Below are positions 1-4,029 of a stretch of 7,507 nucleotides of DNA, one piece after another (position 1 is the stretch's first letter; every line of letters starts with the position of its first letter). Source of the DNA: JBEKCP01 sp050014815 (GTDB taxonomy: Bacteria > Planctomycetota > Planctomycetia > Pirellulales > Thermoguttaceae); assembly GCA_050014815.1 (NCBI GenBank), contig JBEKCP010000294.1, positions 1-7,507 on the forward strand, written 5' to 3'. The notes under the pieces are model-generated. The model did not search any database, was not told the DNA's origin, and saw nothing but the letters and a program-made list of their open reading frames with translations. The position numbers and the translations under genes are program-made.

Positions 1-138
1 CCAGCCCTTATGGGCGTTGAAGGGGAACCACCGGAACCGCTCCGACAGCCACAGCAGGCCCTCGACCGCCAGCAGGCCGAGGGTCAGCCGATCCGGCGTG
101 AGGCGATACCATCGCGGTTTGGCAACGACCGTATCCAC
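1..138 (-). CDS. Small hypothetical membrane protein, N-terminal part (runs off left edge)
   Basis: Reading leftward from a GTG at 138-136, 46 codons stay open to the window edge. The peptide has a short basic head (KPRWYRL), then TPDRLTLGLLAVEGLLWLSE, then RFRWFPFNAHKGW at the edge. The pattern of a TPDRL lead, a leucine-rich amphipathic stretch and an FNxHKGW motif is one I associate with small planctomycete membrane proteins that continue into transmembrane helices; that family memory is not checked. There is no ATG in this frame nearby. The start could instead be TTG at 147-145, which has AGGG 5 nt upstream, whereas GTG has AGGG 14 nt upstream. The gene follows the Gfo/Idh/MocA gene on the same strand after about 230 bp holding a large inverted repeat, so co-transcription is doubtful. 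Function unknown. The coding call is fairly good; the exact start is uncertain. Confidence 0.6.
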   Translation of the reverse strand, partial: MDTVVAKPRWYRLTPDRLTLGLLAVEGLLWLSERFRWFPFNAHKGW

Positions 139-203
139 GCCGACCAATATAGCCCTGGCCGCGAAATCGGGGAATACGGGACACTGTAGCAAGGAAATCA
201 GGT

Positions 204-318
204 AATCACGAAGGCCCGAAAGGACGAAAGCCCGAAAGACCACAGGATTCAGGGCGTACGCCCAATCCGGTCCGCTGGCCTCCGGTTCGGGTTTTCGCTC
301 TTTCGGGTTTTCGTGATT
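204..318. repeat. Imperfect inverted-repeat element with nested palindrome
   Basis: The left arm (204-241) and the right arm (284-318) are near reverse complements. Both are built from CCGAAAG-like and CGAAAG units, and both begin at their outer end with AATCACGAA. Between the arms, the palindrome GGGCGTACGCCC (252-263) is flanked by GGATT (245-249) and AATCC (264-268), which pair with each other. The whole 115 bp could fold into one long interrupted hairpin. It lies between the stop of the Gfo/Idh/MocA gene (371) and the next minus-strand gene. A frame through it reads ITKTRKSENPN, the kind of low-complexity peptide produced by translating intergenic repeats. It could act as a transcription terminator, but no U-run follows a compact stem. 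A MITE- or REP-like non-autonomous element is the more likely nature. Confidence 0.65.
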
Positions 319-370
319 CTCTTCCCCGCTTCCCTGGGCCAAGGCCGGATTTCGCCGCTACAGTCTCTAC

Positions 371-1732
371 TCACCACGGCTTGTAAATGCCGGGCACGGG
401 GATCGGGTAGTTGCCGTCGGCGTCCTGCACGACGGTAGACGGCGTATCCCACGTGAGCTTGGCCGGATAGCCGCCCTGCGGCTGCCAGAGGGGGAATTCG
501 CTCTTCCCCTTGGCCACGGCGTCGTCCCAGCGGACGATCTGGCCCGAGTACGTCGCCATGCGGCCCAGCACGGCCGTCATGCTGCTGGAGGCGCCTTGCC
601 AGCCTTCGCAATAGTTCTGGCCGTTGCGGATGGCCTGGATCAGGTCCTTGTGCTCCTGGACCATGCTGCCGACCCCTCTTCCACCGCCCGCGAACTTCCA
701 GGGGGTCTCGCCGTCGATGACGCCGTGGCAGTTCGAGTCGCCCTTGGTGCCGTGGGCATGCTCGCTGACGCTGCCCCAGGTGTTGGGAATGTGGCGGCAC
801 TGGCTGTACATCTTGGTGCCGTCGGCATAGGTGAACTCGACGAAGTGCTCGTCGAAGATCTGGCCGACGCCCTTGTTGTCGCCGGCGTAGCGGCGGACAC
901 AGGCCCCCATGCCGTTGGCCTCGACCGGATGGGCCTTTTTCGGGTCGCCCTCCTTGTCGAAAACCCAGTTGCACACGTCCAGGTTGTGGATGTGCTGTTC
1001 GCAGATGTTGTCGCCGCAAAGCCAGCAGAAGTGGTACCAGTTGTTGACCTGGTATTGCAGCTCGGTCATGTCGGGCTGGCGGCGGCGGACCCAGATGCCG
1101 GCGCCGTTCCAATAGGCCCGCAGCAGCGTCAGCCGGCCGATCGCGCCCTCGTGGATCTTGCCGATCGTTTCGATGTAGTCGGGCGAGTGCCGCCGCTGGA
1201 AGCCGACGCCGACGCGGAGCCCCTTCTGCTGGGCCTGTTGGTTCGCTTCCATGAGGGTGCGGTAGCCGGCGGCGTCGACGCAGCAGGGCTTCTCCATGAA
1301 CACGTGCTTGCCGGCCGCGACGGCGGCGGCGTACATCAGGGGGCGGAAGCCGGGCGGGGTGGCCAGGATGACCATGTCCACTCCCGCGGCGATCGCCTTC
1401 TGGTAGGCGTCCAGGCCGGCGAAGATCCGCTCGTCGGGGAGATCCACCTGGGCGGGCCCCTGCTTCCGCAACCGGGCCGCGGCGGCCTGCGCTTTCGGCT
1501 CGAAGGCGTCGGCCACGGCAACCACCAGGACCGCCGGGTCGGCCGTCATGCAGTCGTGGACGGCCCCGTTGCCGCGCCCGCCGCAGCCGATCAAGGCAAC
1601 CTTGATCCGGTCGTTGCCGGCCGCGTGGGCCATGCGGGCGACGTTCCACTGGGCGGCCAGGGCCGCCCCCGCAACCGCCGTTGCCGAACCCCTGAGAAAA
1701 TCGCGCCGGGACGAACCTCGTTGCTCACGCAT
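371..1732 (-). CDS. Tat-exported Gfo/Idh/MocA family oxidoreductase
   Basis: This is a 453-residue NAD(P)-dependent sugar oxidoreductase. Residues 1-37 form a Tat signal with the twin-arginine motif SSRRDFLRG (7-15) and an Ala-rich hydrophobic stretch ending AHA. The Rossmann fold starts at KVALIGCGGRGNGA (44-57), the dinucleotide-binding loop. The family lysine motif is MEKP (146-149, K148). EQHIHNLDVCNW (245-256) supplies the active-site His, probably H249, with Glu245 where many relatives have Asp. The middle and C-terminal part is the usual beta-sheet substrate domain. Tat export fits a protein that folds around its nucleotide in the cytoplasm, as in Zymomonas glucose-fructose oxidoreductase. 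An upstream in-frame ATG at 1837 would run through an inverted repeat and lacks a signal; the ATG at 1732 has AAGGAG 9 nt before it. The ThuA-domain gene lies 148 bp upstream on the same strand. Oxidation or epimerisation of a sugar or glycoside is inferred; the substrate is unknown. Confidence 0.95.
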   Translation of the reverse strand: MREQRGSSRRDFLRGSATAVAGAALAAQWNVARMAHAAGNDRIKVALIGCGGRGNGAVHDCMTADPAVLVVAVADAFEPKAQAAAARLRKQGPAQVDLPDERIFAGLDAYQKAIAAGVDMVILATPPGFRPLMYAAAVAAGKHVFMEKPCCVDAAGYRTLMEANQQAQQKGLRVGVGFQRRHSPDYIETIGKIHEGAIGRLTLLRAYWNGAGIWVRRRQPDMTELQYQVNNWYHFCWLCGDNICEQHIHNLDVCNWVFDKEGDPKKAHPVEANGMGACVRRYAGDNKGVGQIFDEHFVEFTYADGTKMYSQCRHIPNTWGSVSEHAHGTKGDSNCHGVIDGETPWKFAGGGRGVGSMVQEHKDLIQAIRNGQNYCEGWQGASSSMTAVLGRMATYSGQIVRWDDAVAKGKSEFPLWQPQGGYPAKLTWDTPSTVVQDADGNYPIPVPGIYKPW

Positions 1733-1741
1733 CGTATCATG

Positions 1742-1747
1742 CTCCTT
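1742..1747 (-). promoter_or_regulatory. Shine-Dalgarno that fixes the oxidoreductase start
   Basis: AAGGAG on the minus strand lies 9 nt before the ATG at 1732, which opens the twin-arginine signal. It supports this start over the longer in-frame opening at 1837, which would place 35 residues from repeat DNA ahead of the Tat signal. Confidence 0.7.
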
Positions 1748-1777
1748 GTCTTGCGGAAATCGATGTCGGTCGAGCTC

Positions 1778-1852
1778 GTTTAGCGGGCGGGCTTGCCCGC
1801 CGGGTGCCGCATGGCCCACGCTCTGCTCGGCGGGCAAGCCCGCCCGCTAAAC
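1778..1852. repeat. Perfect 25-bp inverted repeat (REP-pair-like element)
   Basis: Arms 1778-1802 and 1828-1852 are perfect reverse complements separated by 25 nt. Each arm is itself nearly palindromic: the left arm holds GGCGGG (1786-1791), loop CTTG, CCCGCC (1796-1801), so each can form its own small hairpin or both can pair into one 25-bp stem. The outer ends read GTTTAG, resembling the GTAG foot of classical REP units with a different first base. The element lies between the stop of the ThuA gene (1881) and the Shine-Dalgarno of the oxidoreductase gene (1747). It could attenuate transcription or protect the upstream mRNA 3' end. No T-run follows, so a standard intrinsic terminator is unlikely. 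Confidence 0.85.
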
Positions 1853-1880
1853 AACAGTTTCCCATTACCCTGCTGTGCTA

Positions 1881-2831
1881 TTACTTGCCGGGTTTCGCGC
1901 TGGGCGTCGTGTCGGCCTTCAAATCACCCAGCATGAACTGGATGCCGTCCTGGAAGTGCTGGAGGATTCTCGGGTCGAAGAAGATGCGGTCGTTGTGCCC
2001 GAAAGAGCAGTAGAACACCCGCCCCTTCCCGTAGCTCTTGACCCAACTGATGGCGTAGTCGGCGTCGTCGCGCTTGCCCGCCGCCGGGTTGATCTTCACC
2101 TTCTCGTTGGCCGAGTCGATGCTCAACAGCACGTGGAGCTTTTCGCGAGAGTAAGGCTGCGAGTCCTTGCCGTCGACCTTCTTGCCGCGCGGGCCGAACA
2201 CGTACATCTCGTCGGCGAACTCGAACCCCTGACCCTTGAACGCGGCGTTGATCGGGCTGGCCGTATCGTCGATCTTCACGAAGATCTTCCCGTATGGATG
2301 GCCGCTGAAGTAGCCGCCGATCATCTCGCCGTACTCGGGCCAGCCGTAGCAGGAGTCGGTGGCCGCATGGCTCCCGCCCCACCCCTTGCCGCCGGAGACG
2401 AAGTCCAGCACGCTCTTGCGGAGCCGGGCGAACCGCTCGGCCTCCGCCTTGGGCGCCTTGTCCAACGGGTCGCGGCCGAACAAGTCGCCGGTCGTGCTGC
2501 ACATGAAAACGGCGTCGAACTGCCGGAGCGTCTCCGGCTCGAACATCGCCATGTCGTCGCTCGTGACCGTCTCCCACGCCCCCGTCTTGCTGCCCAGCAC
2601 CTCGACCATCTTCGCGCAGACCGGGATCGAGCCGTGCTTGAATCCCAGGGCCTTGGTGAACGCCAGGACCTTGCGCTTCTGGGCAGGCGCGGCTGTGGCC
2701 TTCTCCGGCGCGGCCTTGCTGATCTTTTCGGCGACATCGGACGGGGTGGCAGCGTCTTTGGCGGCGGCCGCGGAAAGCCAAGACCATACCCCGGCGAACG
2801 ACAGCACGGAACACAGGATCGCTAGTCTCAT
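1881..2831 (-). CDS. Secreted ThuA-domain protein (trehalose-utilization type)
   Basis: This is a 316-residue protein with a Sec-type signal (about 1-24: MRLAILC, then a hydrophobic core ending SAAAA), a low-complexity linker (25-52), and one ThuA domain from about residue 53 to 305. ThuA domains have a class I glutamine-amidotransferase-like fold. Visible landmarks are RKVLAFTKALGFKHGSIP (53-70), VFMCSTTGD (108-116), GWGGSHAATDSCYGWPEY (150-167), GGYFSGHP (172-179), and YAISWVKSYGKGRVFYCSFGHN (259-280, a typical ThuA C-terminal block). In rhizobia, ThuA works with the Gfo/Idh/MocA dehydrogenase ThuB on trehalose and related disaccharides. Here the next gene on the strand is likewise a Gfo/Idh/MocA protein, so a paired sugar-processing role outside the cytoplasm is plausible. 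The start at 2831 has AGGAG 9 nt upstream; an in-frame ATG at 2945 would delete the signal. The exact reaction and substrate are unknown. Confidence 0.93.
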   Translation of the reverse strand: MRLAILCSVLSFAGVWSWLSAAAAKDAATPSDVAEKISKAAPEKATAAPAQKRKVLAFTKALGFKHGSIPVCAKMVEVLGSKTGAWETVTSDDMAMFEPETLRQFDAVFMCSTTGDLFGRDPLDKAPKAEAERFARLRKSVLDFVSGGKGWGGSHAATDSCYGWPEYGEMIGGYFSGHPYGKIFVKIDDTASPINAAFKGQGFEFADEMYVFGPRGKKVDGKDSQPYSREKLHVLLSIDSANEKVKINPAAGKRDDADYAISWVKSYGKGRVFYCSFGHNDRIFFDPRILQHFQDGIQFMLGDLKADTTPSAKPGK

Positions 2832-2840
2832 GATAGAGGA

Positions 2841-2845
2841 CTCCT
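2841..2845 (-). promoter_or_regulatory. Shine-Dalgarno that fixes the ThuA-domain start
   Basis: AGGAG (TCAGGAG when extended to 2847) on the minus strand is 9 nt before the ATG at 2831. That ATG opens a clear Sec signal peptide, so the longer opening from 2945 is rejected. Confidence 0.7.
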
Positions 2846-2888
2846 GAACTGAGGTGGGATCAAAAAACAGGTGGGACGAACAACCATT

Positions 2889-2917
2889 ATTGTAAATGCC
2901 CGGTCTGCCGTCCGCAA
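2889..2917 (-). promoter_or_regulatory. Candidate promoter for the ThuA-domain gene
   Basis: On the minus strand TTGCGG (2917-2912) and TACAAT (2894-2889) are separated by exactly 17 nt. The -10 matches the sigma-70 consensus at five of six positions; the -35 keeps only TTG. It lies about 58 bp upstream of the start codon, in the 157-bp gap after the preceding gene. The local sequence is noticeably more AT-rich than the coding DNA around it. Planctomycete promoters are poorly characterised, so this is only a candidate. Confidence 0.4.
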
Positions 2918-2948
2918 GGCCCCGCCAATACTCCGAACGCAACACTTT

Positions 2949-2975
2949 ATACTGCCGCTAGTTGCGTCACAGTAT
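2949..2975 (-). terminator. Weak stem-loop after the 204-residue gene
   Basis: ATACTG (2949-2954) pairs with CAGTAT (2970-2975) across a 15-nt loop. The structure begins 14 bp after the stop codon of the minus-strand gene ending at 2989. Read on the minus strand it is followed by AAAGTG rather than a U-run, so it is a poor intrinsic terminator. It may simply be a chance hairpin. Confidence 0.2.
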
Positions 2976-2988
2976 CGCGGAAACCGCC

Positions 2989-3603
2989 TCACCTCGGACG
3001 CTCCGACGGGAAGGTAACGTCCAACGGCTTGCCGTTCAGTTCGATATCCTCCTCGGTCCACCGATACTGACGGCGGTGGATCAGCCGGTTCGCGTGATCG
3101 AAGTATTCCTCGAGCTTGGCCAGATCGCCTTCCTCGGTCGGGGCCTCTCGGGACCGTGGCGCGTGGCGGGAAACGACGAGCACAAAGTATCTGCCGCGGC
3201 GGGGCACGTAGGCCATGAAGTCGCCCGAGGCATTTGCCCGCGCATAGGCGCCGCCCATCTGCCGGACGGCTCGCAGTTCCGCGGCGTCGTTTGCCGGGGC
3301 GGCGTCGTCGGGGGCGAGGCCCACGGCCGTCGGGCGGCGGGCCGGCGCCTTTCCGACGGGCAGGAGGAGGACCACGGCCCCGTCGTCGGGCAGGCTGTCG
3401 TAGAAGATGCGACCTTCGACGGGGATGCGCTGGCCGGCCGCCTCGTCTTGCCCGCCGCGAGGGCCCGGCGCCCCGCTCCCCCGGCCGATGAAATAACCTG
3501 CCGCAAATGCCGCCGCCGCCACGACCAGCCAGAGCACCGCCTCGATGTAGAACATGCGGCGGGGAAACAGGATCATGTCGGACGGCAGGCGGGAGAGGGG
3601 CAT
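2989..3603 (-). CDS. Membrane-anchored hypothetical protein
   Basis: This is a 204-residue protein I cannot name. A cytoplasmic head (1-16, basic: SRLPSD..LFPRR) is followed by one transmembrane helix at about 19-40 (YIEAVLWLVVAAAAFAAGYF). Then comes a Gly/Pro-rich linker (41-60) and an extracytoplasmic region. Residues 61-145 read like a small beta-sandwich (VEGRIFYDSLPDDGAVVLLLPV, then GGAYARANASGDFMAYVPRRGRYFVLVVS). That alternation resembles a carboxypeptidase-regulatory or transthyretin-like fold, but this is only a pattern judgement. The C-terminus (159-204) is charged and partly helical. Alternative starts are Met10 (3576) and Met17 (3555); none has a convincing Shine-Dalgarno, and a hairpin lies just before the first ATG. 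It follows the 82-residue gene by 49 bp on the same strand, suggesting one operon. Confidence 0.8.
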   Translation of the reverse strand: MPLSRLPSDMILFPRRMFYIEAVLWLVVAAAAFAAGYFIGRGSGAPGPRGGQDEAAGQRIPVEGRIFYDSLPDDGAVVLLLPVGKAPARRPTAVGLAPDDAAPANDAAELRAVRQMGGAYARANASGDFMAYVPRRGRYFVLVVSRHAPRSREAPTEEGDLAKLEEYFDHANRLIHRRQYRWTEEDIELNGKPLDVTFPSERPR

Positions 3604-3610
3604 CGTGTGC

Positions 3611-3632
3611 CACTGCCTGCTTGCAAGCAGTG
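3611..3632. repeat. Short hairpin between two co-directional membrane genes
   Basis: CACTGC (3611-3616) pairs with GCAGTG (3627-3632). Inside, TGC TT GCA can extend the pairing past a C-A mismatch. An alternative reading is the perfect 14-bp palindrome CTGCTTGCAAGCAG at 3617-3630. It lies 8 bp upstream of the assigned start at 3603, occupying the place where a ribosome binding site should be. It could dampen translation of that gene, or indicate that the true start is one of the internal ATGs. Confidence 0.55.
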
Positions 3633-3652
3633 TTCTTCCCGGGGTTTCACGG

Positions 3653-3901
3653 TTACCGCTCGCTCTTGTCCGAGTCCGTCAGGGCGTTGAGTCCCTGGGC
3701 CAAGAGAAGGCACACGAGGACCAGGATCCAGCCGATGCCGCCCGCCAGGGCGAGATACCGCAGGACGATGCCCCCCGCAACGTCGCCCATGACGGCCAAC
3801 AACTCGGCCAGGGCCAAGAGCACCGAGATCACGATCGGCAAGACCAGTCCCGCCGCGACCAGGGCAACTATCGCTTTGGGCGAAACCGGCTTACGGCTCA
3901 T
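3653..3901 (-). CDS. Small two-helix membrane protein
   Basis: This 82-residue hypothetical protein consists almost wholly of two transmembrane helices. A short basic N-terminus (MSRKPVSPK) precedes helix one at about 10-37 (IVALVAAGLVLPIVISVLLA onward). A short GDVAGG turn (39-44) leads to helix two at about 47-69 (LRYLALAGGIGWILVLVCLL onward), and the tail is charged (TDSDKSER). The start is well supported: GGAGG lies 6 nt before the ATG. It is the first gene of a leftward pair with the 204-residue membrane protein and is transcribed divergently from the exported hydrolase gene. No function can be assigned. The coding call rests on length, hydrophobic pattern and the ribosome binding site. 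Confidence 0.75.
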   Translation of the reverse strand: MSRKPVSPKAIVALVAAGLVLPIVISVLLALAELLAVMGDVAGGIVLRYLALAGGIGWILVLVCLLLAQGLNALTDSDKSER

Positions 3902-3907
3902 GGGGGT

Positions 3908-3912
3908 CCTCC
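3908..3912 (-). promoter_or_regulatory. Shine-Dalgarno of the 82-residue membrane gene
   Basis: GGAGG on the minus strand is 6 nt before the ATG at 3901. It is one of the two best ribosome binding sites in the window and is a main reason for calling this small gene real. Confidence 0.7.
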
Positions 3913-3922
3913 ACCGGCTCCC

Positions 3923-3952
3923 ATTCTCTCACCGGGCCGGGGTCGGTGTCAA
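3923..3952 (-). promoter_or_regulatory. Candidate promoter for the leftward membrane-gene pair
   Basis: The minus strand carries a perfect TTGACA (3952-3947), an 18-nt spacer, and GAGAAT (3928-3923), which matches four of six -10 positions. It lies about 22 bp upstream of the ATG at 3901. The -35 hexamer is also one half of an inverted repeat with the rightward -35 hexamer. Confidence 0.4.
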
Positions 3953-3971
3953 GCCGCCGCTCGACTTGACA
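3947..3971. promoter_or_regulatory. Inverted repeat in the divergent promoter region
   Basis: TGTCAAG (3947-3953) and CTTGACA (3965-3971) are perfect reverse complements separated by 11 nt, giving an 18-bp centre-to-centre distance. Each half contains a perfect TTGACA hexamer on one strand, facing outward to the two divergent genes. It may simply be two back-to-back -35 boxes, or an operator for a dimeric regulator that would cover both at once. Confidence 0.45.
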
Positions 3972-3993
3972 TGGGCCCTCCGAAGATCACAAT
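3966..3993 (+). promoter_or_regulatory. Candidate promoter for the exported hydrolase gene
   Basis: TTGACA (3966-3971) is a perfect -35 hexamer. CACAAT (3988-3993), after a 16-nt spacer, matches four of six -10 positions. It lies about 36 bp before the ATG at 4030. A TTATAG stretch at 3998-4003 is AT-rich but too far from this -35. The ribosome binding site is weak, GAGG 7 nt before the ATG. Confidence 0.35.
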
Positions 3994-4029
3994 GGATTAT
4001 AGCACTCTGGAACCGAGCGAGGCGAGTCG

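Noticed and set aside
17..205. 62-codon plus-strand frame at the left edge
   Set aside because: It is Ser/Arg-rich with no ribosome binding site, and lies opposite the better-supported minus-strand N-terminus.
249..1649. 466-codon minus-strand open frame overlapping the oxidoreductase
   Set aside because: It is the same strand in another frame; the translation is Arg/Pro/Gly-rich and contains no family motif. It is a GC-rich shadow frame.
596..1783. 395-codon plus-strand open frame opposite the oxidoreductase
   Set aside because: It is antisense to a gene with clear Tat, Rossmann and EKP motifs. Its translation is a Val/Asp/Gly-rich mirror of GC-rich codons with no recognisable motif.
1733..1837. 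35-residue upstream extension of the oxidoreductase
   Set aside because: It would be encoded by one arm and the centre of an inverted repeat and would bury the Tat signal; the ATG at 1732 has its own AAGGAG.
1875..2825. 316-codon plus-strand open frame opposite the ThuA-domain gene
   Set aside because: It is antisense to well-conserved ThuA blocks; its composition is Leu/Ala/Arg-rich with no domain signal.
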